Source: Xanthomarina gelatinilytica
GTDB lineage: Bacteria; Bacteroidota; Bacteroidia; Flavobacteriales; Flavobacteriaceae
Reading direction: 5' to 3'
NCBI RefSeq assembly: GCF_000348685.1
Contig: NZ_ANLA01000014.1
Span: forward strand, 1 to 64,000
DNA: 64,000 nt
The translations under genes were made by a program, and so were the position numbers. The notes below the pieces were generated by a model. It saw only the letters and a list, made by a program, of their open reading frames with translations, made no database searches and was not told the DNA's origin. Position 1 is the first letter of the stretch. The number at the start of each line of letters is the position of its first letter. Below are positions 1-9,159 of this stretch, piece after piece.

Positions 1-206
1 GGTACACTCCAGTGATTGAGCGGTACACTCCAGTGATTGAGTGGTACACTCCAGTGATTGAGTGGTACACTCCAGTGATTGAGTGGTACACTCCAGTGAT
101 TGAGTGGTACACTTCAGTGATTGAGTGGTACACTTCAGTGATTGAGCGGTACACTCCAGTGATGGACCATGTTCCTGGAGTTATCGACCATGTTCCTAGA
201 GTAATA
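1..206. repeat. 21-bp tandem repeat array (minisatellite)
   Basis: About eight head-to-tail copies of a 21-bp unit (core GGTACACTCCAGTGATTGAG) run from the window edge to 168. Two more 21-bp units of a diverged type (core GACCATGTTCCT) follow at 165-185 and 186-206. Because 21 is divisible by three, one forward frame stays open to 251 and reads as heptads of the TPVIEWY type. Differences between units change the amino acid (Pro to Ser, Trp to Arg), so I do not think this frame is a selected protein. The array probably continues beyond the window. Confidence 0.9.
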
Positions 207-323
207 AAGCACCACAGCCCATTAATACACCCTCCCCAGCATCTGCGTTAAAGCCTTAACATAAAGCGTGCTCAGGTTCTTAAGGCCGTTTACAAAACCA
301 AAACCCACAACAGCTATAAAACA

Positions 324-1025
324 TCAGTCACAATCCATGTCACCTTCAACCATCTCCACAACAGGAGCAGGAGAGAGGTAGGGGATACCAAGTCCCAACC
401 CTCTTACTATAAACAACAATCCAATAACAACCACAAACACAGGAATAGCCTTTTGTATACGCTGTTTGATGTTGGCATTTAAAAATTTCCCCAAATAAAT
501 GGCAGTGGTCATTAAAGGAATGGTCCCCAAACCAAACAAAAACATGTACAAGCTACCCTGTAAGGCGTTGGCAGTGGCCAAAGACCCAAAAACAGCCAAA
601 TAAACCAAACCACAAGGCAAAAACCCGTTTAAAAACCCAATGGTTAAAAACGTATCGGCCGTTTTCTTTTTCATGGCCTGTCCCAAACCCGTTTTCACCC
701 TGGAAATCACCCTATAAATAGGCTTGGAAAAATTATAAGCATTGAATGTTTGTGTAGGAATCAAAACAACCACAATCATTAAAACACCAATAACAATGGA
801 TAATTGTTGTTGTACTCCAAAAAGATAAAGCCCTTTGCCCACAAGTCCAAAAACAAGGCCTATAAAACTATAAGCAAGCAACCTCCCAAAATGATAAGTA
901 CTTATTTGAAGGACCTTTTTTAAAGAATGACTCCTGTCCACTGGCAGCATAAAGGCAATGGGACCACACATACCAACACAGTGGAAACTACCTAAAAGAC
1001 CCAGTACAAGTGCAGACCAAAGCAT
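324..1025 (-). CDS. TauE/SafE-like (DsbD_2 type) membrane protein of the cbb3 oxidase locus
   Basis: A polytopic membrane protein of 233 residues with about six hydrophobic segments. Residues 12-28 carry the HCVGMCGP motif seen in the family variously named sulfite exporter TauE/SafE or urease accessory UreH-like/DsbD_2. A second half-motif, GFLPCGLVYLA, lies near residue 135. The C-terminus ends in an acidic MDCD tail. It is the last gene of the cco cluster, about 100 bp after ccoH. In other bacteria such proteins sit beside ccoGH and are thought to help handle copper or thiols during oxidase assembly; that role is inferred here from context. Sulfite export is unlikely. Confidence 0.8.
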   Translation of the reverse strand: MLWSALVLGLLGSFHCVGMCGPIAFMLPVDRSHSLKKVLQISTYHFGRLLAYSFIGLVFGLVGKGLYLFGVQQQLSIVIGVLMIVVVLIPTQTFNAYNFSKPIYRVISRVKTGLGQAMKKKTADTFLTIGFLNGFLPCGLVYLAVFGSLATANALQGSLYMFLFGLGTIPLMTTAIYLGKFLNANIKQRIQKAIPVFVVVIGLLFIVRGLGLGIPYLSPAPVVEMVEGDMDCD

Positions 1026-1127
1026 GTTTTTACAATTAATATATGTGTGTCAGGTAAAGCGCAGTCTAAACCTATTTTTTAAAAAGATACCAAAAGCACC
1101 CTTCAACTGCAGCTAGGTAACCCAAAT

Positions 1128-1574
1128 TTAATACATGATTTCTTTTTTATACAGAAAGGCATCATCTTGATAGGTCCAATCTATTTTTAAATTCCATCTG
1201 CCTTCCAGCATGTTGTCCTTAGGAATAAGCATGCCATGCTTATCAATAGCAATAGGCATATCAAAATCCAGCTTTTTATTGGAAGTTCTGTATAGATAAA
1301 CAGTCCCAGAAATCTTGTCAGAATCTAAATTTTCCGGAAAAGAAATTAGCAAACCCTCTTCAGTTTTACTCCAACTTAGGTTTTCAGAAAGGTTTTTGGA
1401 ATTTTTCTCCTTATTTATTTCATCCTGAAAGCCCAATTCTGCTTTATAGTATTCCTCTATCACCAAATCATGATCGTATTTACTATTGGTATTCATACTA
1501 ATAATAAAATACATGATAAAGCTAATAAAGCATATAAAAGCAATAACAATACCTGTTCCCCAATTTATTTTCAT
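1128..1574 (-). CDS. ccoH: FixH/CcoH family protein, cbb3 oxidase assembly
   Basis: 148 residues from the ATG at 1574. I chose this start because the sequence then opens with MKINWGTG followed directly by a membrane helix (about residues 8-27), as in FixH proteins; the 16 residues upstream in frame look non-coding. The rest is a periplasmic domain with a beta-rich C-terminus, including GTVYLYR and the GRWNLKIDW motif typical of FixH/CcoH. CcoH is a single-pass protein needed to assemble or stabilise the cbb3 oxidase together with CcoG, CcoI and CcoS, and here it follows ccoG in the same direction. Family assignment rests on these motifs and the neighbours. Confidence 0.85.
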   Translation of the reverse strand: MKINWGTGIVIAFICFISFIMYFIISMNTNSKYDHDLVIEEYYKAELGFQDEINKEKNSKNLSENLSWSKTEEGLLISFPENLDSDKISGTVYLYRTSNKKLDFDMPIAIDKHGMLIPKDNMLEGRWNLKIDWTYQDDAFLYKKEIMY

Positions 1575-1675
1575 ATCAAAATGTATTATATCTTTCCTTT
1601 TAAACCCCTTAGCAATAAGCAAGTAAACAAATAATTTTCCGAGATTGAATAGCCTTCATCTTATAAAATCATCAC

Positions 1676-1710
1676 CAACTAAAAACCAACAACTAAAAAC
1701 TACCAACTAA
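1676..1710. repeat. short CAACTAAAAAC repeats at the ccoG-ccoH junction
   Basis: The 11-mer CAACTAAAAAC occurs at 1676-1686 and 1690-1700, and a truncated CAACTAA at 1704-1710. The stop codon of ccoG (TAG on the minus strand, 1707-1709) lies inside the third copy. This resembles the low-complexity, word-like repeats at other gene junctions in this window. No function is visible. Confidence 0.6.
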
Positions 1711-3131
1711 TGATAACTTCTAGGAGCCAAAAAGTTTACGGTTGTGGTTTCTATCAATTTGTCGTCACTATAAACCTCTATCACCAATTTGTTTTTATCA
1801 TCCTCTAGGTCTTTTTTATCAATCTCTATAAACAAAGTCCCTTCGGCCATCCCTTGTTCTGGGACCGTAAACGTGTTAGAGTTGGAAACCAATTTAATTT
1901 CCCCTTTGTATTTTCTAAGTTTAAAACTTACGTTTTCTATGGTTTTGGTGGTTTTATTAATAAGCTTATAGGTAAATACGTTACTTATAATATCGCCTTC
2001 TTTATGTTCATAAAGCTGTCCTGGCAACCTTAAAACGGTCGCTTCAACATCATTTCTTAGCAAGAGCATGCCAAAAAGAACACCAATTAAAATAACAAGA
2101 ACAGCAATATAACCTTTCATTCTGGCTGTTAACTTGAATTTTTCTTTCTTTTCAATTTCATCTTCACTGGCATACCTAATAAGGCCTTTAGGCAAATTAA
2201 TGCTCTCCATAATGTGGTCGCACTCATCTATACAAGCTGTACAGTTAACACATTCCAATTGGGTCCCATTTCTAATATCTATTCCGGTAGGGCAAACATG
2301 TACACATTGCAAACAATCTATACAATCACCATGTCCCAAGGCTTCCCTGTCTTCCCCTTTTCTAAATTTCTTTCTGCCGTTTTCACCTTCACCACGTTTG
2401 TGGTCGTAAGCAACCACTATCGATTTGTTGTCCAATAGCACACCTTGCAATCTGCCATAAGGACAAGCAATAATACATACCTGTTCTCTAAACCAAGCAA
2501 ATACAAAGTAAAAAACAGCCGTAAAAATAATTAAAGGGAATAAGGTACCTGTATGCTCCAGTGGGCCATCTTTAATATACTGTATCAGTTTATCGCTACC
2601 TATCAAGTAAGCCAAAAAGACATTGGCAATTAAAAATGAAATAACAACAAAAATGGACCATTTTAATACACGTTTTCTAATTTTCTCGGCATTCCAAGGT
2701 TGTTTGTCCAGTTTTCGTTGTTTGTTTCTATCTCCATCTATCCAGTATTCTATTCTACGGAAAACCATTTCCATAAAAATGGTTTGTGGACAGATCCATC
2801 CACAGAAAATCCTACCAAAACTTACGGTAAAAAGAGCTATAAAAATAACTCCTATAATCATGGAAATTACAAATAAATGAAAATCTTGTGGCCAGAAAGG
2901 AAAGCCAAAGATATTAAAGCGTCGTTCTAAAATATTGAACATTAAAAACTGGTTGCCATTAACCTTAATAAATGGCGCAGCAATTAAAAACAGTAAGAGA
3001 ATATAGCTAACTATCTTGCGATATTCGTAAAATCTTCCACTTGGTTTTTTAGGATATACCCAAGCACGTTTTCCATCTTCAGTTAGCGTGCCTATGGAGT
3101 CTCTAAATGATTCGTTTTCTGGAGTTTCCAT
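1707..3131 (-). CDS. ccoG: cytochrome c oxidase accessory protein CcoG (FixG/RdxA polyferredoxin)
   Basis: 474 residues, the usual length. Four or five membrane helices surround CGWICP (110-115) and a second Cys pair, C219 and C223. Two [4Fe-4S] ferredoxin motifs follow: C270/C273/C276 with C280, and C294/C297/C300 with C304. A further helix near 335-355 leads to a C-terminal Ig-like domain (FixG_C). CcoG is proposed to reduce copper for insertion into the cbb3 catalytic subunit. It sits between ccoP and ccoH in the same direction. The 90-bp gap to ccoP holds a perfect hairpin and no separate promoter that I can recognise, so it is probably read from the ccoS promoter. Confidence 0.97.
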   Translation of the reverse strand: METPENESFRDSIGTLTEDGKRAWVYPKKPSGRFYEYRKIVSYILLLFLIAAPFIKVNGNQFLMFNILERRFNIFGFPFWPQDFHLFVISMIIGVIFIALFTVSFGRIFCGWICPQTIFMEMVFRRIEYWIDGDRNKQRKLDKQPWNAEKIRKRVLKWSIFVVISFLIANVFLAYLIGSDKLIQYIKDGPLEHTGTLFPLIIFTAVFYFVFAWFREQVCIIACPYGRLQGVLLDNKSIVVAYDHKRGEGENGRKKFRKGEDREALGHGDCIDCLQCVHVCPTGIDIRNGTQLECVNCTACIDECDHIMESINLPKGLIRYASEDEIEKKEKFKLTARMKGYIAVLVILIGVLFGMLLLRNDVEATVLRLPGQLYEHKEGDIISNVFTYKLINKTTKTIENVSFKLRKYKGEIKLVSNSNTFTVPEQGMAEGTLFIEIDKKDLEDDKNKLVIEVYSDDKLIETTTVNFLAPRSYH

Positions 3132-3148
3132 GATTTGAGATTAATGAA

Positions 3149-3195
3149 TCAAGAATTAAGACAGGTTGGTTGGAAGATGTGGTCTTAATTCTTGA
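3149..3195. repeat. perfect 14-bp inverted repeat between ccoP and ccoG
   Basis: TCAAGAATTAAGAC (3149-3162) and its exact complement (3182-3195) enclose a 19-nt loop. No T-run follows on the minus strand, so it is not a normal terminator. It could stabilise the upstream mRNA or be a processing site in the cco transcript. The core AATTAAGAC resembles the repeats flanking the four-helix-bundle gene at 15124. Confidence 0.8.
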
Positions 3196-3221
3196 CTCCA
3201 ATGTTGTTTTTATAATTTTTT

Positions 3222-4097
3222 TTACTCTTTCCAGACATCTCCTTCTGCCTCTTTAGGCTTGGCAGGAGTTGTCCCTTGAAATTGTAAAACATAACTGGAT
3301 ACTTGAGCAATTTCCGATGGTTTTAAACTTTGTTTCCAGGCAATCATCCCTTTTCCGTTTCTACCACCTTCAGAAATTGTTTTAAACACGTTTTTAATGC
3401 CTCCACCTAAAATCCAGTGCTCATCCGTTAGGTTGGGTCCAATACCTCCACCACCATCTGACATATGACAGGCCACACAGTTTTCTTCATAAATAGCTTT
3501 ACCGGCACTTAAATCGGAAGCACTTGTTAATACTTCCACCGTATTGAAATCCACTAAATCTTTAGCTGTTTTTTTGTATTCTTCAAGAGCTATTTTAGCT
3601 TCGGCATATTCCGTTTCCAATTCATCGTATTGGTTTTCTCCATCAAAAATGTGGAACCTTACCAAATATACAGCAGCAAAGACAATAGAGGCGTAGAAGG
3701 CATATAACCACCAAGGTGGAAGGTCGTTATCCAACTCCTTGATGCCATCATAATTGTGTTCCAGGATAATTTCGTGTTCTTCAGTCACTGGTTTGGAACC
3801 TAAAGACTTTTGATACACCGAATTGATCCAAGCCATCAGTTTAGAGCTTTGTGGTTTTTTGGCGTCATATCTTGCTTTACCTGCTTCGTCTAAACTTTGA
3901 TATAGAATGTTCTCTAAGGAATTTACTATGGCTTCAATTGCAATTAATACAAATAGAACAAAAACCAAAAATAACAGTACCATGGGATACTCTATAAATG
4001 CAGGTTGTTTACCAGAACTAACAAAGTATTCTACTAGTCCGAAAATGATAAAGAATACTAAGGGTACTCTTACCCATGAAGGGATTAAATGTCTCAT
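3222..4097 (-). CDS. ccoP: cbb3-type cytochrome c oxidase subunit III, CcoP (single haem)
   Basis: 291 residues. Two N-terminal membrane helices (about 11-26 and 38-58) precede a cytoplasmic stretch. A third helix (129-146), preceded by the LPPWW motif typical of CcoP, anchors a C-terminal class I cytochrome c domain. The domain has one CxxCH site (C207, C210, H211) and a probable distal Met ligand in the KGMIAW motif near 251. Proteobacterial CcoP has two haem c domains; only one is present here, as in other Bacteroidota. The start overlaps the ccoQ stop by 4 bp, which suggests translational coupling. The subunit carries electrons toward the CcoN active site. Confidence 0.95.
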   Translation of the reverse strand: MRHLIPSWVRVPLVFFIIFGLVEYFVSSGKQPAFIEYPMVLLFLVFVLFVLIAIEAIVNSLENILYQSLDEAGKARYDAKKPQSSKLMAWINSVYQKSLGSKPVTEEHEIILEHNYDGIKELDNDLPPWWLYAFYASIVFAAVYLVRFHIFDGENQYDELETEYAEAKIALEEYKKTAKDLVDFNTVEVLTSASDLSAGKAIYEENCVACHMSDGGGGIGPNLTDEHWILGGGIKNVFKTISEGGRNGKGMIAWKQSLKPSEIAQVSSYVLQFQGTTPAKPKEAEGDVWKE

Positions 4098-4279
4098 AAT
4101 GTATTGTCTTTTTGGTTATCTAATGGTATGTTGCTTACTTCGTTTATGTAATCTTTTTTGGCAGTAAAAACCCACCAAAACAGAACCACAAAGAAGATAA
4201 AAAATATCAGTAAAGAAATAATAGGGAAGATCTCAACTCCAGCTATTGTTTCCATATGGTTTTTTACGTATTTTAACAT
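4094..4279 (-). CDS. ccoQ: CcoQ/FixQ-like small subunit of cbb3 oxidase
   Basis: 61 residues with one membrane helix (about 17-37, rich in Phe and Ile), then WWVFTAKKDYINE and a polar tail. Size, topology and position between ccoNO and ccoP identify it as the CcoQ/FixQ subunit, which stabilises the oxidase complex. Its ATG at 4279 lies 6 bp after the ccoNO stop, and its stop overlaps the ccoP start. Confidence 0.85.
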   Translation of the reverse strand: MLKYVKNHMETIAGVEIFPIISLLIFFIFFVVLFWWVFTAKKDYINEVSNIPLDNQKDNTL

Positions 4280-4285
4280 GGTTTC

Positions 4286-6478
4286 TTAGTTTTCTGTGGT
4301 TGATACCTCGTCTAAATCCTGAACTTTAATATCTGTACCCAATCGTTGTAAGTAAGCAATAAGTGCTACAATTTCTCGATTACGCATTTCTATAAAATCT
4401 TCACCACCAGCTTGTTTGTCTGCTTCATAGGTTTCAGCAAAATCTGGATCGGAATACAGGTTCTTTTCTATTTGAGTACCTTGTTCCAACATGTGTTGTT
4501 GGGCATTGGCAATCTCTTCTTCTGTGTATGGAACCCCTAGTTTTACCATGGTTCTCATTTTGGTTTCCGTGTGCGATTTATCAAGTTCGTTCTTTACCAA
4601 CCATTGGTATGCTGGCATGATGGAACCTGACGATGTACTTTGTGGATCGTACATATGGTTTAAGTGCCAGTTGTCTGAATACTTACCACCTACACGGTGT
4701 AAATCTGGTCCTGTACGTTTACTTCCCCAAAGGAATGGATGGTCGTAAACATATTCTCCAGCTTTGGAGTACTCACCATAACGCTCCACTTCACTTCTAA
4801 ACGGACGAACCATTTGTGAGTGACATCCAACACAACCTTCACGAATGTAAATGTCACGTCCTTCCAATTCCAACGGCGTATAAGGCTTTACACTTGTAAT
4901 TGTAGGAATGTTCGATTTTACCATAATGGTTGGAACAATTTGCACAATACCACCTATTAAAATTGCTATGGTAGCATAAATGGTTAATTTTATAGGTTTA
5001 CGCTCTAACCAAGTGTGCCATCCTTCACCAGCTGTACGACTTTTTGATACGTTTTGTAATGCAGGTGCTTCAGCCAACTCATCGGTAACTGCACTACCTT
5101 TTTTAATGGTAACAATGATGTTGTAAACCATGATTAACATACCTGTTAAGAATAAAGTACCACCAATGGCTCTCATCCAGTACATTGGCATGATTTCGGA
5201 AACGGTTTCTAAAAAGTTTCCGTAAACCAAGGTACCATCTGGATTAAATTGTTTCCACATACTTGCTTGTGTAAAACCTGCTACATACAGTGGTAAGGCA
5301 TACATAATGATACCCAAAGTCCCAATCCAGAAATGGAAATTGGCCAAAGCCGTAGAATATAATTTGGTTTTTACCAATCTAGGTATTAACCAATAAATCA
5401 TCCCGAAGGTTAAAAATCCGTTCCAAGCCAAAGCACCAACGTGTACGTGGGCAATAATCCAGTCTGTAAAGTGTCCAATGGCATTTACGTTTTTAAGGGA
5501 CAGCATAGGTCCTTCAAAAGTTGCCATACCATAACCCGTAATGGCCACAACCATGAATTTTAAAACAGGATCTGTACGTACTTTGTCCCAAGCTCCACGT
5601 AAGGTTAACAATCCGTTGATCATACCACCCCAAGAAGGCATTAATAACATCACAGAAAAGGCAACTCCAAGGTTTTGTGCCCATTCTGGTAAAGCTGTGT
5701 ATAATAAATGGTGAGGTCCAGCCCAAATGTAAATAAATATTAAGGACCAGAAGTGAACAATAGAAAGTCTATAGGAATATACAGGTCTGTTAGCTGCTTT
5801 AGGTACAAAATAATACATTAAACCTAAGAAAGGCGTGGTCAGGAAGAATGCCACTGCGTTGTGACCATACCACCATTGTACCAAGGCATCTTGAACACCA
5901 GCATACACCGAGTAACTTTTAAATGCTGAAACAGGAAGCTCTAAACTATTGAAAATATGAAGTACAGCAACTGTTACAAATGTGGCTATATAAAACCAAA
6001 TAGCTACATAAAGGTGTCTTTGTCTTCTTTTAATCATGGTTCCAATTAAATTGGCTCCAAAAACCACCCAAACCACAGCAATGGCAATATCAAAAGGCCA
6101 TTCCAATTCAGCATATTCCTTTGAAGTGGTAAATCCTAGAGGAAGCGTGATAGCTGCTCCAACAATAATTAATTGCCAGCCCCAAAAGTTAATTTTACTT
6201 AAAACATCGCTATACATTCTGGCTTTAAGCAAACGCTGTGTGGAATAATATACTCCAGCAAAAATGGCGTTTCCTACAAAGGCAAAAATTACAGCATTTG
6301 TGTGTAAAGGTCTTAAACGGCCAAAGCTTAACCACGAAATACCGTCGGTTAGATTTGGGAATAAAAACATAAATGCCAATAGTAATCCTACCAACATACC
6401 CACAACTCCCCAAAGCATGGTTGCATAAAGGAAATTTTTAACGATTTTATTATCGTAATAGAATTGTTGTACTTCCAT
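4286..6478 (-). CDS. ccoNO: fused cbb3 oxidase subunits I and II (CcoN-CcoO)
   Basis: 730 residues, about the sum of CcoN and CcoO. The first 480 residues or so form the 12-helix haem-copper catalytic subunit, with the conserved WWYGHNAVAFF segment (haem and copper His ligands) and the IIAHVHVGALAWNG segment. After a linker and one more helix (about 500-518), the CcoO part begins with PLELEGRDIYIREGC. It carries a haem c site, CVGCH, near residue 550, followed by the CcoO-typical SQMVRPF. The complex reduces oxygen at low tension and pumps protons across the inner membrane. The fusion is the normal arrangement in Bacteroidota. It is separated by 6 bp each from ccoS upstream and ccoQ downstream. 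Confidence 0.97.
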   Translation of the reverse strand: MEVQQFYYDNKIVKNFLYATMLWGVVGMLVGLLLAFMFLFPNLTDGISWLSFGRLRPLHTNAVIFAFVGNAIFAGVYYSTQRLLKARMYSDVLSKINFWGWQLIIVGAAITLPLGFTTSKEYAELEWPFDIAIAVVWVVFGANLIGTMIKRRQRHLYVAIWFYIATFVTVAVLHIFNSLELPVSAFKSYSVYAGVQDALVQWWYGHNAVAFFLTTPFLGLMYYFVPKAANRPVYSYRLSIVHFWSLIFIYIWAGPHHLLYTALPEWAQNLGVAFSVMLLMPSWGGMINGLLTLRGAWDKVRTDPVLKFMVVAITGYGMATFEGPMLSLKNVNAIGHFTDWIIAHVHVGALAWNGFLTFGMIYWLIPRLVKTKLYSTALANFHFWIGTLGIIMYALPLYVAGFTQASMWKQFNPDGTLVYGNFLETVSEIMPMYWMRAIGGTLFLTGMLIMVYNIIVTIKKGSAVTDELAEAPALQNVSKSRTAGEGWHTWLERKPIKLTIYATIAILIGGIVQIVPTIMVKSNIPTITSVKPYTPLELEGRDIYIREGCVGCHSQMVRPFRSEVERYGEYSKAGEYVYDHPFLWGSKRTGPDLHRVGGKYSDNWHLNHMYDPQSTSSGSIMPAYQWLVKNELDKSHTETKMRTMVKLGVPYTEEEIANAQQHMLEQGTQIEKNLYSDPDFAETYEADKQAGGEDFIEMRNREIVALIAYLQRLGTDIKVQDLDEVSTTEN

Positions 6479-6484
6479 AATAGT

Positions 6485-6676
6485 TTAATTAGTCTTTTTT
6501 GGTTCTTTATTTGTTGATTTTGTTTGTTCTTTTACTAGTTCATCTTCAAAAAGCATCCTTACAGATGGCGTGTAACCATCATCAAACTGTCCACTTCTTA
6601 CTGCCAAGATAAATGCAATAAAAAAGAATATGGCAACTATAATACTGATACTTAGTAATATGTAAATAACACTCAT
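6485..6676 (-). CDS. ccoS: cbb3 oxidase assembly protein CcoS
   Basis: 63 residues: an N-terminal membrane helix (about 2-26), then the CcoS hallmark RSGQFDD and a conserved FEDE segment at about 42-46. CcoS is needed for cofactor insertion (haem b and copper) into CcoN. It is the first gene of the structural operon, and the FNR-type promoter lies directly upstream. Confidence 0.92.
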   Translation of the reverse strand: MSVIYILLSISIIVAIFFFIAFILAVRSGQFDDGYTPSVRMLFEDELVKEQTKSTNKEPKKTN

Positions 6677-6695
6677 ACCTATTGAAGTTATGCCT

Positions 6696-6741
6696 CAAAA
6701 ATAATGTTGAGACTGTTTTAAAAACATGATAATTGTCATGT
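6696..6741 (-). promoter_or_regulatory. ccoS operon promoter with Crp/FNR-type box
   Basis: The box ACATGATAATTGTCATGT (6724-6741) is an almost perfect palindrome with the FNR/CRP core TGA-N6-TCA. Downstream on the minus strand is a perfect Bacteroidota -7 element, TATTTTTG (6696-6703). With transcription starting 6-7 nt after it, the box centre falls near -42/-43, the class II activator position. The likely regulator is the FNR-like protein at 9234. Confidence 0.75.
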
Positions 6742-6756
6742 TCATTTTATTTGTAA

Positions 6757-9132
6757 TCATTCTAACTTTCTGCCCAATAAATTTGTTGCAATGGTAGTAA
6801 AAACTACAATGCTAATGGAACTTAAAGGCATTAAAATAGCAGCAATAACTGGTGCCAATTGTCCTGTTACTGCAAAATAAAGCCCTATTACGTTATAGCA
6901 AAAAGATAAAACAAAACTCCATTTTATAATCTTAATAGCGCTTTTTGACGCTTTTATATATTTAAATAACTGATTGAACTTTGAAGCATCCAAAATGGCA
7001 TCACATGCTGGTGAAAACACATTCACGTTTTCAGAAATGGAAATACCAACATTGCTTTGAGCTAAAGCTCCAGCATCATTAAGCCCATCTCCAATCATGA
7101 GAACTTTGGCACCTTCGGTTTGATGATATTTAATATACTCCAACTTGTCGTTTGGTTTTTGATTAAATATTAGCTTCGTCTTCGAAGGTAACAATTTTTT
7201 TAGATTTTCTTGCTCTCCTTCATTATCTCCTGATAAAATTACCAAATCATACTCTTTTTTTAACTTATTGAAAAGCTTTGACAATCCCTTCCTGTAATTG
7301 TTGTAAAAAGTAAATTTACCTTTGTAAACATTATTGGTGCTTATATGTACCGAAGTATTCAGGACTGTGGTGTCTGAAGTGTTTCCAACAAAACTGGCTG
7401 AACCAATTTTTATATTGTTGTTGTTATGTGAAGCTTCAATGCCTTTCCCCAAATGTTCTTCAAAATGATTTAAGGTAATGATGTTGTGTTCATCTAAAAT
7501 ATCATATAAAGTTCTGCTTAATGGATGATTTGATCCACGAAGTGTGTTTTTTAAAAGCATTTCTTCCGAAGCTGTAAGTGCATCTCCTTGATAGGTTGCA
7601 TGACTTTTTTTATTGGTAGTTATGGTTCCGGTTTTATCAAAAATAATGGTGTTTATTTCGGCCAGTTGCTCAATAACCGAAGCATTTTTCACATAAAACT
7701 TAAGTTTACCAAAAATGCGCAACAAATTTCCAAAAGTAAAAGGCGCAGAGAGTGCTATGGCACAAGGACAAGCAATAATTAAAACAGCAGTAAAAACGTT
7801 TATAGCTTTAGAGGAGTCTACATACAACCAATACGCAGTGGCTATAAAAGCAATGCTTAATACGGCAAAAGTAAACTTTTTGCTTATGGCATTGGTAAGG
7901 GTTGTAAAACCATCTTCTTTATTTTTGCTGAACACATCGTTGCTCCAAAGCTGCGTTAAATAACTTTGTTCCACTGTTTTTAACACGTCCATTTCTATAA
8001 CTCCAGAGGTTTGTTTGCCTCCAGCAAACAGTTTATCTCCAGACTTTTTGGAGACGGTTTCCGATTCACCTGTAACAAAACTGTAATCTATGGAAGCCTT
8101 GCCACTAATTAAAATACCATCTACAGGAATCAATTCTTCATTCCTTATCAGTAACCTGTCGCCTTTTTTAATATCGTAAACCTGAATAGGGATTTCTTTG
8201 CCATCTTTAGAGATTTTGGTTACAGCAATAGGGAAATACGATTTGTAATCGCGTTCAAAAGATAAGAAGGCATAGGTTTTTTGTTGAAAAAACTTCCCTA
8301 GGAGCAAGAAAAATATCAACCCTGTTAAACTGTCAAAAAAACCGGAACCATAATCGAAAATAATTTCAATGGTGCTTCTTAAAAACAGAACAGCTGCTCC
8401 AAGTGCAATTGGGACATCTATATTTAAGATTTTAGAACGAAGGCCTTTATAGGCCGATATAAAATAGTCTTGTGCCGAATAAAAAATAACCGGAACAGAA
8501 AAGGCAAACATTAGCCAACGAAACAAATACTTGTATTGTTCCAGCCAGTATTCGCCAACTTCAAAATATTCTGGAAACGATAAAAACATCACATTCCCAA
8601 AAGCAAAGCCAGCCACTCCCAATTTGTAGATTAAAGATCTGTTTACATTGCTTTTTCCGGTTTTAAAATCCTCCAAGCTTATGTAGGGCTCATATCCAAT
8701 GGAACTTACCAAGATAACTACGTCTTTTAAGGAACATAGATTGGAATTATAAGTAATTCGAACATTTTTCTTTCCAAAATTTACTTGAGAGGAAGAGATG
8801 CCAGGATTTAGTTTGTTGAGGTTTTCCAGGATCCATATACAGGAACTGCAATGAATATGAGGAATGTACAGGGTAACAATTTGCGTGTTGCCATCATTAA
8901 ACTCCAACAACTTGTCTATAATGTTTTGTTGTTCCAGAAAATCGTATTTCCCTTGAATTTCTTTAGGAATGGCTCCAGGAGCACTCTGTAAATCGTAATA
9001 ACAAGTTAAATCGTTTTCTGAGAAAATTTCATATACGGTCTTACAACCATTACAACAGAAAGATTTTTCCTGAAATGTAATGACATGATTGCCACAAGAA
9101 TCACCACAGTGGAAACATGACTGATGCTCCAT
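6757..9132 (-). CDS. ccoI: copper-translocating P-type ATPase CcoI (FixI type)
   Basis: 791 residues. The N-terminus has a Cys-rich metal-binding domain (CFHCGDSC at 5-12, then FCCNGC) typical of CcoI, followed by an HMA domain with HCSSC near 93-98. Eight or so membrane helices include the ion-pathway motif ACPCAIAL (about 455). The phosphorylation site DKTGTIT is at about 500 and the hinge motif GDGLNDAGAL at about 681. CcoI supplies copper to the cbb3 oxidase during assembly. It is transcribed with the oxidase genes but has an 80-bp gap holding the ccoS promoter. Its own start region faces fnr and shares a regulatory box with it. Confidence 0.95.
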   Translation of the reverse strand: MEHQSCFHCGDSCGNHVITFQEKSFCCNGCKTVYEIFSENDLTCYYDLQSAPGAIPKEIQGKYDFLEQQNIIDKLLEFNDGNTQIVTLYIPHIHCSSCIWILENLNKLNPGISSSQVNFGKKNVRITYNSNLCSLKDVVILVSSIGYEPYISLEDFKTGKSNVNRSLIYKLGVAGFAFGNVMFLSFPEYFEVGEYWLEQYKYLFRWLMFAFSVPVIFYSAQDYFISAYKGLRSKILNIDVPIALGAAVLFLRSTIEIIFDYGSGFFDSLTGLIFFLLLGKFFQQKTYAFLSFERDYKSYFPIAVTKISKDGKEIPIQVYDIKKGDRLLIRNEELIPVDGILISGKASIDYSFVTGESETVSKKSGDKLFAGGKQTSGVIEMDVLKTVEQSYLTQLWSNDVFSKNKEDGFTTLTNAISKKFTFAVLSIAFIATAYWLYVDSSKAINVFTAVLIIACPCAIALSAPFTFGNLLRIFGKLKFYVKNASVIEQLAEINTIIFDKTGTITTNKKSHATYQGDALTASEEMLLKNTLRGSNHPLSRTLYDILDEHNIITLNHFEEHLGKGIEASHNNNNIKIGSASFVGNTSDTTVLNTSVHISTNNVYKGKFTFYNNYRKGLSKLFNKLKKEYDLVILSGDNEGEQENLKKLLPSKTKLIFNQKPNDKLEYIKYHQTEGAKVLMIGDGLNDAGALAQSNVGISISENVNVFSPACDAILDASKFNQLFKYIKASKSAIKIIKWSFVLSFCYNVIGLYFAVTGQLAPVIAAILMPLSSISIVVFTTIATNLLGRKLE

Positions 9133-9159
9133 AAATAATTTGCTCTTTTAAACCCGATA

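Noticed and set aside
1-206. CRISPR array
   Set aside because: Units are head-to-tail without spacers.
12-251. 79-residue frame across the tandem repeats
   Set aside because: It exists only because the unit length is divisible by three; unit differences change amino acids and no promoter or start context is visible.
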